From positions 2,976,001 to 3,040,000 of the forward strand of contig NZ_CP076547.1 of NCBI RefSeq assembly GCF_018889995.1: DNA of 64,000 nt, read 5' to 3'. A program made the position numbers and the translations under genes. Each line of letters begins with the position of its first letter. The first letter of the stretch is position 1. This DNA comes from Subtercola sp. PAMC28395 (lineage in GTDB: Bacteria; Actinomycetota; Actinomycetes; Actinomycetales; Microbacteriaceae). Positions 9,840 through 17,217 of this stretch are shown here, in pieces. Under the pieces are notes generated by a model. That model ran no database searches. It was not told where the DNA came from and was given only the letters and a program-made list of their open reading frames with translations.

Positions 9840-10868
9840 CTAGATCTTCACGATCATCTTGCCGATGTTGTCACCGCGCATCATTCCGGTGAAGGCGTCG
9901 AAGGCGTTGTCGATGCCTTCGACAACGGTCTCATCGAAGACAATCCTGCCCTCAGTGAGCCACTTCGTCATGTCGGCAGCGAATTCGGGCGCGAAGTGAC
10001 CGTAGTTCGTCATGGTGAAGCCCGTGATGGTCAGCCCGCGGGTCACGATGTTGCCGAGGAACCGCACACCTCTCTCTTCACCCGAGGAGTTGTAGGCCGA
10101 GATCGCGCCGCAGACGGCGATGCGGCCGCCGTCGCTCATCGAATTCAGTGCCGCCTCGAGGTGCTCGCCACCCACGTTGTCGAAATACACGTCGACACCA
10201 TCTGGGGCGGCCTTCTCGAGCTGGCCGAGCACGTCGCCGTCCTTGTAGTTGAAGGCTGCGTCGAAGCCATACTTCTCGGTGAGCAGAGCCACCTTCTCCG
10301 ACGAGCCCGCGCTGCCGATGACCCGGGAGGCACCCTTCAGGCGGGCGATCTGCCCGACCATGGTGCCGACTCCGCCCGCCGCCCCCGATACGAAGACAAC
10401 GTCTCCCTCGCGGATGTGCGCAATCTGCGTGAGGCCGACCCATGCGGTGATACCCGTGATCCCGAGAACGCTGAGGTAGAGCGACAGAGGCACGCCGGGA
10501 ATCCGTGGAGCCGGGCGAAAAGCCGACGCCGGGCCCTGGGCTACATCGCGCCAGCCGAACTGGTGTTGCACCGTGTCGCCGACAGCAAGAGCATCGGATC
10601 GCGATTCGACAACGTGGCCCACAGCGGCACCCGTCATCGCCTCTCCGAGCGGAAACGGCGGCACGTAGGAACGGCCTTCGTTCATGCGACCCCGCATGTA
10701 CGGGTCGACCGAGAGGAATTCATTCTCGACGCGAACGTCACCGTCGGCCAGCTCGGGAAGTTCTATCGTCACCTTCTCAACATTGCTGGCAGTGGGCTCG
10801 CCAGTCGGGCGGGAAACCAGGTTCCACTGGGTACTGGTGGCGTGAGAGTGATGTGTTTCATGAGACAT
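9840..10868 (-). CDS. NADP-dependent oxidoreductase, zinc-free MDR family (CurA/leukotriene B4 reductase type)
   Basis: A 342-residue medium-chain reductase that should reduce activated C=C bonds (enals, enones, quinone-like electrophiles) with NADPH. The GroES-like N-terminal half lacks the zinc cysteines and contains VDPYMRGRMNE. The Rossmann half carries AAGGVGTMVGQIA and the FDNVGG motif typical of the CurA/PTGR group. A His-rich N-terminus (HETHHSHA) precedes the fold. The start has an AAGGAG site. It follows the DJ-1-family gene by 77 bases and is probably cotranscribed with it under the divergent TetR regulator. Confidence 0.9.
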   Translation of the reverse strand: MSHETHHSHATSTQWNLVSRPTGEPTASNVEKVTIELPELADGDVRVENEFLSVDPYMRGRMNEGRSYVPPFPLGEAMTGAAVGHVVESRSDALAVGDTVQHQFGWRDVAQGPASAFRPAPRIPGVPLSLYLSVLGITGITAWVGLTQIAHIREGDVVFVSGAAGGVGTMVGQIARLKGASRVIGSAGSSEKVALLTEKYGFDAAFNYKDGDVLGQLEKAAPDGVDVYFDNVGGEHLEAALNSMSDGGRIAVCGAISAYNSSGEERGVRFLGNIVTRGLTITGFTMTNYGHFAPEFAADMTKWLTEGRIVFDETVVEGIDNAFDAFTGMMRGDNIGKMIVKI

Positions 10869-10881
10869 GGGAAGACTCCTT

Positions 10882-10935
10882 GACGTGATGTGGACCGACG
10901 GCGTGGTGGGGATCGATCCAATGGTGCGGATCGAC
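10882..10935. repeat. 18-bp tandem repeat x3 between two cotranscribed genes
   Basis: Units 10882-10899, 10900-10917 and 10918-10935 share the pattern GNNGTGGTGNGGATCGA. The array fills most of the 77-base gap between the DJ-1-family gene and the oxidoreductase, just upstream of the latter's ribosome site. Read on the minus strand it would encode Pro-His-His repeats, but no start supports translation. Confidence 0.7.
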
Positions 10936-10945
10936 GGGATGATCG

Positions 10946-11650
10946 TTATTCCGCGAGGGCGGCGATGATCTGCTTTGCAGCCGCTGCAGACGACGCGGGA
11001 TTCTGCCCGGTGTAGAGGTTACGGTCGACGACGACGTGCGAGCCGAACGGTTCCGCTGCCTTCGAGTAGATCGCCCCGTTCGAGACGAGCCTGGTCTCGA
11101 CGAGCCACGGCGCCACCTCTGCCAGCCCATTCAGTTCTTCTTCGGCGTCAGAGAAGCCGGTCATCCGGTAGCCCGTGAAGGGCCACGAGCCATCGGCCGC
11201 TACTGCCGCGAACATGGCAGCAGGAGCGTGGCAGAGCACACCGAGGGGGCGGCCCGATGCCAGGGCCTCGGTCATGATGCGACCGGAATCAGCGTCGACC
11301 GAGAGGTCTTCCATGGGTCCGTGGCCACCCGGGTAGAACACGACGTCGAAATCCGCAACGGTGACGTCGGTGAGTGGCACTGGCGACTTCAGTTCGGTTG
11401 CGATCGAATCGAGGTAGGTACGGAGCTCTTCTACCCGCTCTTCGCTGCCCGCGCCGCGGGCACTCAGGCTGTTCTGGTCGAACGTGGGGGCGACTCCGCC
11501 CGGGGTGGCAATGGTGATGTCGTAACGGGCATCAGTGAAGAGCCTGTGCGGCTCGACGAGTTCTTCGGCCCAGACGCCCGTAGGGTATTTGTCGCCGGTC
11601 GAGAGCGTCCAGTGATCGGACGCAGAGAGAACGATGAGTACAGAAGTCAT
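10946..11650 (-). CDS. DJ-1/PfpI family protein, type 1 glutamine amidotransferase-like (Hsp31/glyoxalase III group)
   Basis: A 234-residue member of the DJ-1/PfpI superfamily. The nucleophile elbow GVLCHAPAA gives Cys140-His141, Glu30 (AEELVEP) is the expected acidic partner, and the YPGGHGPMEDL loop is typical of the Hsp31/YhbO-like subgroup that handles methylglyoxal or damaged proteins. A GGAGG site lies nine bases before the ATG. It heads a two-gene unit with the MDR reductase and diverges from a TetR gene with shared operators, so a role in electrophile or aldehyde stress is a reasonable inference. Confidence 0.88.
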   Translation of the reverse strand: MTSVLIVLSASDHWTLSTGDKYPTGVWAEELVEPHRLFTDARYDITIATPGGVAPTFDQNSLSARGAGSEERVEELRTYLDSIATELKSPVPLTDVTVADFDVVFYPGGHGPMEDLSVDADSGRIMTEALASGRPLGVLCHAPAAMFAAVAADGSWPFTGYRMTGFSDAEEELNGLAEVAPWLVETRLVSNGAIYSKAAEPFGSHVVVDRNLYTGQNPASSAAAAKQIIAALAE

Positions 11651-11704
11651 GAAAGTGCCTCCAGCTTGATCAATAATGTGCGGCTGTCAAAATAAACGAA
11701 CCAC

Positions 11705-11733
11705 TTGGTTTGATTTTATAAGAGGGCTAGGAT
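11705..11733 (+). promoter_or_regulatory. Promoter for the TetR gene
   Basis: TTGGTT (11705-11710), a 17-base spacer and TAGGAT (11728-11733). Its -35 lies inside the left operator, implying autoregulation. Confidence 0.6.
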
Positions 11734-11741
11734 CTTGTCAA
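11713..11741 (-). promoter_or_regulatory. Promoter for the DJ-1/oxidoreductase unit
   Basis: On the minus strand TTGACA (11741-11736), a 17-base spacer and TAAAAT (11718-11713) form a near-consensus housekeeping promoter. Its -35 abuts the right operator. Confidence 0.7.
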
Positions 11742-11789
11742 ACCAAAAGGTTCGATTCACATCAATGACAAGGAGTCGTGGGCCGCCAG

Positions 11790-12386
11790 ATGAGCGAACT
11801 CTCAGCACGCCGTGAACAGCTTCGGGGCCGTGACACCCGGGAGCGCGTTCTTCTCGCCGCCGCCGCGGAGTTCACGGAGTTCGGCGTCGCCGGCGCCCGA
11901 ATCAACCGGATCGCCGAACTCGCGCGCGCCAGCAAAGAACGCATCTACGCATGGTTCGGCGACAAGGACCAGCTGTTCGACCAGGTCATGCAGCAGGCTC
12001 TGGATGACCTGTCGACAGTCGTTCCGATCGACACCGACCTCGTGGGCTACACGGTTCGCCTGCACGACTATTTTGCCGAGAATCCGGGGTCTCAACGCGT
12101 CGCCGTGTGGGCGTGGATTCACGATTCAGGACACCCCGACGACGTCTCGGCCCGCCGCATCGAGACCTACCAGCACAAGCTCGATGTGATCAGGCAGTCA
12201 CAGTCGCTCGGGCTCGCCGACCCTGACTGGAACCCTGCCGTGCTGCTCGGACTGTTGCTCAGCACCGCCACCTCGTGGCTGATGGCCCCCGCCGAGATCC
12301 ACGCCATCACGCAGGGGGGCGACGACCCCGCAGCACGCCGCGCCGAGGTCGAACGCGCCGCCGCCAGGCTTGTACTGCCGCGCTAG
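11790..12386 (+). CDS. TetR/AcrR family transcriptional regulator
   Basis: A 198-residue TetR-family repressor. The N-terminal helix-turn-helix runs through INRIAELARASKERIYAWFG and the rest is an all-helical ligand/dimer domain of the usual size. An AAGGAG lies at 11770-11775; the ATG at 11790 is 14 bases from it and the in-frame GTG at 11778 only two bases, so the start is uncertain by four residues. It diverges from the DJ-1-family gene across the paired operators and most likely represses both itself and that unit, with an electrophile or quinone as the inducer by inference. Confidence 0.88.
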   Translation: MSELSARREQLRGRDTRERVLLAAAAEFTEFGVAGARINRIAELARASKERIYAWFGDKDQLFDQVMQQALDDLSTVVPIDTDLVGYTVRLHDYFAENPGSQRVAVWAWIHDSGHPDDVSARRIETYQHKLDVIRQSQSLGLADPDWNPAVLLGLLLSTATSWLMAPAEIHAITQGGDDPAARRAEVERAAARLVLPR

Positions 12387-12751
12387 TCGGCCTCAACACC
12401 ACTCGGGCGGGCGGAGAGCACGCAGAACTCATTGCCCTCTGGGTCGGCCAGAACGACCCAGCTCCGCTCACCCTGGCCGATGTCGAGCCGCGTTGCTCCC
12501 AGGGCAATGAGACGCTCGACCTCTGCAGTCTGGTCGTCGGGCACGAAGTCGAGGTGAAGGCGGTTCTTGACTGTCTTCGCCTCGGGAACGTTCAGGAACA
12601 AGAGAGTCGGCTTCGAGCCGTCGGGGTTCTGCAGTTCGACCCCATCTTCGTCTTCATCGACGACATTCCAGCCGAGCGCCACGGCCCACCATTTCGACAG
12701 CGCCGAAAAGTCGCGACAGTCGACGATCAGTTCTTCCCATGAAAGTGTCAT
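12383..12751 (-). CDS. VOC family protein (glyoxalase/bleomycin-resistance fold)
   Basis: A 122-residue single VOC domain with the paired beta-alpha-beta modules; WEELIVDCRDFSALSKWWAVALGW and the C-terminal LADPEGNEFCVL segment are typical of the small actinobacterial glyoxalase-like group. Known relatives include metal-dependent lyases and resistance proteins, and nothing here fixes the substrate. It is convergent with the TetR gene and overlaps its stop by four bases. The ATG lies six bases after a TAGGGT hexamer and has no ribosome site, so it is probably leaderless. Confidence 0.85.
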   Translation of the reverse strand: MTLSWEELIVDCRDFSALSKWWAVALGWNVVDEDEDGVELQNPDGSKPTLLFLNVPEAKTVKNRLHLDFVPDDQTAEVERLIALGATRLDIGQGERSWVVLADPEGNEFCVLSARPSGVEAD

Positions 12752-12757
12752 GCCAAA

Positions 12758-12763
12758 ACCCTA
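12758..12763 (-). promoter_or_regulatory. -10 hexamer TAGGGT, predicted leaderless start
   Basis: TAGGGT ends six bases before the ATG of the VOC gene; no Shine-Dalgarno sequence is visible. Confidence 0.45.
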
Positions 12764-12830
12764 CGCCAGTCCCCCGACAACTGGCACGTGCCCAGACCCT
12801 CGAGCACAGGGACTCTCACGCAGCAGCACA

Positions 12831-14426
12831 TCAGGCGACACGCAGCTCGATCTCACCGGGAACCGCGGGGTCTGTGCCGAACACCAGGTAGCGGTTCGCG
12901 ATCTTCTCGGTGAAGAACCGGTCGTGGCTGACCACGACGACGGCGCCCGGAAAGTGCTGGATCGCGCGCTCCATCACCTGGGTGCTTGCGAGGTCGAGGT
13001 GGTTCGTTGGCTCGTCGAGCAGCAGAACTGATGCACCCGAGAGGAGGCACTGGGCCATGGCGACGCGGGCGCGCTGGCCACCGGAGAGGTTTCCGATGCG
13101 CTGCTTGAGGTCGGCCTCCGAAAACTGGAACATCGACAGGAAGCGGCCGACCGACTTTCGCGTGGCGGTGAGCGCGAGGCTGTCGGGCAATGCATTGACC
13201 GCATGGGTGACGGTGTCGGTGTCGTCGAGTTCGGCGAGCATCCGGTTGTAAGAGACGACGGCCACGCCCTTGGGCCAGTCGACCGTTCCCGCATCGGCAC
13301 GCTCTTCGCCGATGAGCACGCGCAGCAGGGTACTCTTGCCGCTGCCGTTTGAGCCCAGCACGACGATGCGGTTGCCGCGGCGGATCTCGAGCGTGAGGCC
13401 GTCGAAGAGCACCTTGTCGCCGTAGGACTTGTTGAGCGATTCGACACGGCACAACACGTCTTTCACGTGCAGGCCACCGTAGATCTCGGTGATGATCTGG
13501 TCGACGGGCCGGGGCGTGCGGGCCTTCTTGATGGTCGAGAGCTGCTTGCCGAGGCTGCGGCTGGCGTTCTTCGCGGCCTCCCGCCGGTCGGAGATGCCCT
13601 CTGACTCGAATGCGAGCAGTTCCGACTCGTGCACGAACTGCTGCTCGAGAGTCTTCAGCCTGAATTGCTTCTGGATGACGTACTCGTCGAAGTTGCCCGG
13701 GTACTCGTGCAGGTGGAAGTTCTCGAGCTCGATGATGCGGGTGACGACCGAGTCGAGGAACGTTCGATCGTGCGAGACGACGATGGCCGCGCCGCGGAAG
13801 TCGCGGAACCAACTTTCGAGCCATTCAACCCCGGCCACGTCGAGAAAGTTCGTGGGCTCGTCGAGCAGCAGTACGTCGGGCTTCTCGAGTACGATCTTCG
13901 CCAGCGCAGCCCGGTTGCGCCAGCCGCCAGAGAGGTCGTCGATGGGGCAGCTTCGGTGCGCCTCGTCGAAACCCAGCGTCGAGAGAGCCCTGTCGATGTG
14001 CCGCTGGTAGTCCCAGCCATCCAGTCGCTCCATCTCCTCGAAGAGCGCCGCCTGGCGTTCGATGAGCGCGTCGAGCGCCGGGCTCGCCGACGAGTCGAGT
14101 GCGACTGCGGCATCGATTTCTGCAAGCTCTGCCTCGATTGCATGGATGCCCGTGAAGAGCCCCTCGAGGACCTCCGTGATCGACTGCTCGCCGTCGAGTT
14201 CGGAGAACTGGGAGAAGTAACCGAGTCTGAGACCCGGTTCGAGCGTGACGGTACCGGAGTCAGGTGACACCTGCTCGAGGATGAGTTTGAGCAGCGTCGA
14301 CTTACCCGAACCGTTGCGGCCGATCATCCCGACCCTGTCGCGCGGTTCGAGGCGGAAGAACGCCTCGCGGAGCACGGGTGTGCGCTCGAAGCTCACGCTG
14401 ACGTCGTTCAGCCGTACGAGACTCAT
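12831..14426 (-). CDS. ABC-F family ATP-binding cassette protein
   Basis: A 531-residue cytoplasmic ABC-F ATPase with two nucleotide-binding domains and no membrane segments. Walker A of domain 1 is GRNGSGKST (36-44) with signature LSGGWRNRAALAK; domain 2 has GSNGSGKST and LSGGQRARVAMAQ. The linker between them is charged and contains FRLKTLEQQF. Family members act on the ribosome, either as translation factors (EttA/Uup type) or as antibiotic-protection proteins; the short linker and soil/water context do not decide between these. It has no visible operon partner. Confidence 0.93.
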   Translation of the reverse strand: MSLVRLNDVSVSFERTPVLREAFFRLEPRDRVGMIGRNGSGKSTLLKLILEQVSPDSGTVTLEPGLRLGYFSQFSELDGEQSITEVLEGLFTGIHAIEAELAEIDAAVALDSSASPALDALIERQAALFEEMERLDGWDYQRHIDRALSTLGFDEAHRSCPIDDLSGGWRNRAALAKIVLEKPDVLLLDEPTNFLDVAGVEWLESWFRDFRGAAIVVSHDRTFLDSVVTRIIELENFHLHEYPGNFDEYVIQKQFRLKTLEQQFVHESELLAFESEGISDRREAAKNASRSLGKQLSTIKKARTPRPVDQIITEIYGGLHVKDVLCRVESLNKSYGDKVLFDGLTLEIRRGNRIVVLGSNGSGKSTLLRVLIGEERADAGTVDWPKGVAVVSYNRMLAELDDTDTVTHAVNALPDSLALTATRKSVGRFLSMFQFSEADLKQRIGNLSGGQRARVAMAQCLLSGASVLLLDEPTNHLDLASTQVMERAIQHFPGAVVVVSHDRFFTEKIANRYLVFGTDPAVPGEIELRVA

Positions 14427-14543
14427 GAGCTGCAGCCGATCTGTGGGGTGTGCGGCGCGCGAAATCGGCCTTCGTCAGGATACGCGGATGCGCCGGCGTC
14501 TGCCCAGCCCACGCTCGCGCCCCCGTCGATTTCGTCTGCCCGC

Positions 14544-15065
14544 TCAGCAGCCCCTGCCCACCTGCTCGGAATCGACCGGCCAGCGAATGTCGAGCACATC
14601 GCCCGGCTGCACGTTGAGGGGGTCTGAGCACGGGAAGTTCACCCGCACGACATCGTTCGTCTGGAGGTAGAACCGCGACGCGATCGCCAGCACCTGGTCA
14701 TAGGTGGCGACGACGTAGCGATACTCGTAGTCGTTCACCTTCGTCGCCCGGCCCTTGGCGAACTCCTGGGGGCCGGTGTCGTCGACCACCGGCGTGTAGG
14801 CCGTGTTGCCACCGTCGGTCTGGCCGCCCATCGCGTTCGGCGCTGTCAGTGGCGGCGGCGGGGGCGGTGGGGGCGGCGTCGGAGTGGGGGTCGGCGTCCA
14901 CGGCGGCGTGTACACGGTGACGGGCACGCGGGTGGGCAGCGTGGCATCGGGGGGCGAGAGATCAAGGCTCGCCGAGCATCCGGCGACCGATGCCAGCACG
15001 AGTGCGGCCAGCAGCGTCGCCCGCACCCTGTGGGCGCGGCGCTCTCTGCGCAGGATGCTCGACAT
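14544..15065 (-). CDS. LysM-domain lipoprotein
   Basis: A 173-residue exported protein. The basic N-terminus and hydrophobic segment end in the lipobox SVAGC, so it is probably lipid-anchored. A Pro/Thr-rich spacer with a PTPTP and polyproline tract follows, then a single C-terminal LysM module (about residues 120-170) that should bind peptidoglycan. It may tether or sense the cell wall; no enzymatic domain is present. The polyproline tract corresponds to a G-rich run on the plus strand around 14850-14880. Confidence 0.82.
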   Translation of the reverse strand: MSSILRRERRAHRVRATLLAALVLASVAGCSASLDLSPPDATLPTRVPVTVYTPPWTPTPTPTPPPPPPPPPLTAPNAMGGQTDGGNTAYTPVVDDTGPQEFAKGRATKVNDYEYRYVVATYDQVLAIASRFYLQTNDVVRVNFPCSDPLNVQPGDVLDIRWPVDSEQVGRGC

Positions 15066-15143
15066 CCATCCATCGTGCCCCGGGCGCTCTCTGCGGCGCA
15101 GTCCCCTTTTCTGACGACAACGTCGGCTGCCCCCTACTCAGTG

Positions 15144-15173
15144 TTGCCAGCTACCAGTACCTAGTGTTACTGT
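15144..15173 (+). promoter_or_regulatory. PadR promoter with overlapping operator
   Basis: The inverted repeat CAGTA-N8-TACTG (15155-15172) has the 5-8-5 geometry of PadR-type operators. It overlaps a plausible promoter, TTGCCA (15144-15149) with TACTGT (15168-15173) at an 18-base spacing. The PadR start codon lies 39 bases downstream, which fits autorepression. Confidence 0.55.
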
Positions 15174-15211
15174 CTACTGAAGAAGCCGGCCCGAGAAGGA
15201 AGATCACGATC

Positions 15212-15571
15212 ATGGGCAACCAGAAGACCGAGATGCTCAAAGGAACCCTTCAGGGGATTGTGCTCGCCCTGCTGGCGACGAGGCCGGCCTACGGGTACGA
15301 GATTACGGCGCGGCTTCGCGACGAAGGATTCTCCGACATCGCGGAAGGCACGATCTACGCTCTTCTGCTGAGGATCGAACAGCGCGGGTTCGTCGACGTT
15401 GAGAAGATGCCTTCTGAAAAGGGGCCGCCCCGCAAGGTGTACTCCCTGAACGCTGAGGGTGAAGCAAACCTCGACGAGTTCTGGGCGAGCTGGCGCTTTC
15501 TCACGGAACGACTCGAGCGTCTCCGCGCGGATCGCCCGCGCAGTGAAGATCTACGACAGGAAGGAAACTGA
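15212..15571 (+). CDS. PadR family transcriptional regulator
   Basis: A 119-residue winged-helix repressor. MLKGTLQGIVLALLATRPAYGYEI and the EGTIYALLLRIEQRGFV segment are textbook PadR. The frame is open far upstream, but the ATG at 15212 begins the fold and has a GAAGGA site. It precedes a DUF1048 gene by two bases, a pairing common in Gram-positives. The palindrome over its promoter suggests it represses its own two-gene unit; the inducer is unknown. Confidence 0.93.
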   Translation: MGNQKTEMLKGTLQGIVLALLATRPAYGYEITARLRDEGFSDIAEGTIYALLLRIEQRGFVDVEKMPSEKGPPRKVYSLNAEGEANLDEFWASWRFLTERLERLRADRPRSEDLRQEGN

Positions 15572-15573
15572 CC

Positions 15574-15933
15574 ATGTGGATCGACAAGCTCATCGGCGAT
15601 CTCGCCGACAAGAAGAGCTATCTGGAGTACAAGGCGCGCGTCAAGCGGCTGCCCGCCGGGTACCGTGACGCGGCCAGGGCGCTCGAACGGTACCTGATGT
15701 ACATGGGCCCGAGCGACGACGGCAAGGCCCTTGTAGCGATGCTCGACGATCTGGCGGAGCTCTTCGAGCGGGCCGTTGCCGACGAAACGCCCATTCGCTC
15801 GCTCCTCGGCGACGACCCCTCTGAATTCGCCGAGACGTTTCTCGAGAACTACGCCGGAGGCAGCTGGATCCGCAAGGAACGGGCGCGGCTGGCTGAGTCC
15901 ATCGACCGCGCGGTCGCCGAGCAGCTCAGCTGA
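15574..15933 (+). CDS. DUF1048 domain-containing protein
   Basis: A 119-residue acidic helical protein matching the DUF1048 family, with the typical opening MWIDKLIGDLADKKSY and a central helical bundle. No catalytic motif or membrane segment is visible. Its start is two bases after the PadR stop and has its own GGAAG site, so the two are cotranscribed and probably functionally linked. Members usually sit with PadR genes, but their role is not known to me. Confidence 0.85.
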   Translation: MWIDKLIGDLADKKSYLEYKARVKRLPAGYRDAARALERYLMYMGPSDDGKALVAMLDDLAELFERAVADETPIRSLLGDDPSEFAETFLENYAGGSWIRKERARLAESIDRAVAEQLS

Positions 15934-15958
15934 CGACGCCCTTTTCGAAGAAATGCGC

Positions 15959-16423
15959 TCAGTGCTCGCCCTTGATCACAAAATACGAGCCGCGGATCAC
16001 GCCAGCGAGCTTCGACTTCTGGCGGGCGAACTTGAAGCGGGACTCCAATTCCTCGGGGATCTCCATGCCATCTGAGAGCTTGAATCCGACAGCCCGCTTG
16101 CCGCCGTCTTCGATGCCGTACATCACGTTGATCGACAGCCCCGATTCGTAGAACCCGTAGGCCATCCTCGTGCCCTCCACTTCGAAGGACGTCACCTCGA
16201 GCGGGCGGGACGAGATCACGATGTCGCGCTCGTCCTTGAGGATGCCGCTGATCCACTCGAGCGTCGCAGGATCTTCGTCCACCGAGGTCACGGTGAACAC
16301 ATGGTCGTACTTGTTCTTGTAGTACCGTGCCTCATTTGCCCGGAGGCCGGCCAGTGTCTCCGCGAAGGGAGATGACTCCAGACCGACGGTTGAGACATTC
16401 TGAAAATCGACGACGTACGGCAT
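15959..16423 (-). CDS. Conserved protein of unknown function
   Basis: A 154-residue soluble protein with no signal peptide or membrane segment. The composition is balanced and mixed alpha/beta, and the C-terminus is lysine-rich. A perfect AGGAGG lies five bases before the ATG and the codon use matches its neighbours, so it is a real gene. I do not recognise the family. It is convergent with the PadR/DUF1048 unit. Confidence 0.75.
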   Translation of the reverse strand: MPYVVDFQNVSTVGLESSPFAETLAGLRANEARYYKNKYDHVFTVTSVDEDPATLEWISGILKDERDIVISSRPLEVTSFEVEGTRMAYGFYESGLSINVMYGIEDGGKRAVGFKLSDGMEIPEELESRFKFARQKSKLAGVIRGSYFVIKGEH

Positions 16424-16526
16424 GGTTCCTCCTGAGGTGCAACGGTGAACCCCACGGTAGCGCGATCCTGCCGGAGGTTGCTTCTCCAGAACTGCTCTCC
16501 TGGCTGGGGGTCGCCAGCGGTGGTCG

Positions 16527-16988
16527 CTAGTTGCGGACTCGCCGAAGTTGAGATCCCACGATCAGGAGGAAGACGCCGAGCCCGCCGGCGAACGCGCTCA
16601 CCCCGAAGGCAAGCACCGACGTCATCAACGATGTGCGCAACGACGCTCCCGTCGACAGCGCAGAACTCTGCTTACGGAGCTCTGCCGCCTCGTCGCTTTT
16701 CGGGTCGACTCCCCGCAGCGCCTCGCTGATGTCGGCGAAAGTCCGCCCGCCTGCACCCCGTTCGGCGTTCCCCTTGATGACCAGCGCCTCGACATACGCC
16801 GTTGCGGGTCCTTCGACGCGTTTGCCCTTGAGCATGGGGGCGTTGCCGGGAACGGTGATCTTCTCATCGCGCAGTTGCTTCGAGACGGTGTACCAGGCAC
16901 CCGTTCCGACAGCCACAAAGAGCGAACCCGTGGCAATCGCGAGGCCCCCTACACGGCGAAGAGCTGAGGCTGTGGGCAGAGACGTCAT
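16527..16988 (-). CDS. Two-helix membrane protein of unknown function
   Basis: A 153-residue protein with an N-terminal transmembrane helix (about 13-33), an extracytoplasmic domain containing KITVPGNAPMLKG and a GPATAY segment, and a second helix (about 118-145) followed by a basic tail. Related actinobacterial proteins are often labelled aromatic ring-opening dioxygenase LigA, which is not credible for this architecture. An AAGGA site precedes the ATG. Function unknown. Confidence 0.75.
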   Translation of the reverse strand: MTSLPTASALRRVGGLAIATGSLFVAVGTGAWYTVSKQLRDEKITVPGNAPMLKGKRVEGPATAYVEALVIKGNAERGAGGRTFADISEALRGVDPKSDEAAELRKQSSALSTGASLRTSLMTSVLAFGVSAFAGGLGVFLLIVGSQLRRVRN

Positions 16989-17217
16989 CGATCATCCTTT
17001 CGTCGAGCGGAACGCCCCAGACTACCGCGCCCTGCGCCGTGCCGCGTCAGCATCGGAGGCGTCGCTCCGCGCATCAGCCGCGGCCACCCAACGCAGAAAC
17101 AGGAGGGCCGTGCGGGACACCACACCTCAAACGCCTCCACGTTGACGTTCTCGGCGCAACGCCGTGATGCCGGTATCCCTGCGGAGACCGGCATCACGTG
17201 GTACAGGAGAACCAGCC

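Larger units (their letters stand above)
11699..11752. promoter_or_regulatory. Twin operators AACC-N4-GGTT between the DJ-1 and TetR genes
   Basis: Two palindromes, AACCACTTGGTT (11699-11710) and AACCAAAAGGTT (11741-11752), lie 42 bp apart centre to centre, four helical turns. The extended sites TCGAACC...GGTTTGA are inverse copies of each other. The left site overlaps the -35 of the rightward promoter and lies just past the -10 of the leftward promoter; the right site does the mirror image. This is the arrangement expected for a TetR dimer repressing both divergent units. Confidence 0.75.

Noticed and set aside
11699..11752. TCGAACC...GGTTTGA considered as a LexA (SOS) box.
   Set aside because: The actinobacterial LexA box is GAAC-N4-GTTC; here the conserved core is AACC-N4-GGTT and the neighbours are not SOS genes.
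16527..16988. Label aromatic ring-opening dioxygenase LigA for the two-helix membrane protein.
   Set aside because: It has two membrane helices and no dioxygenase motif; the label is a propagated annotation error.
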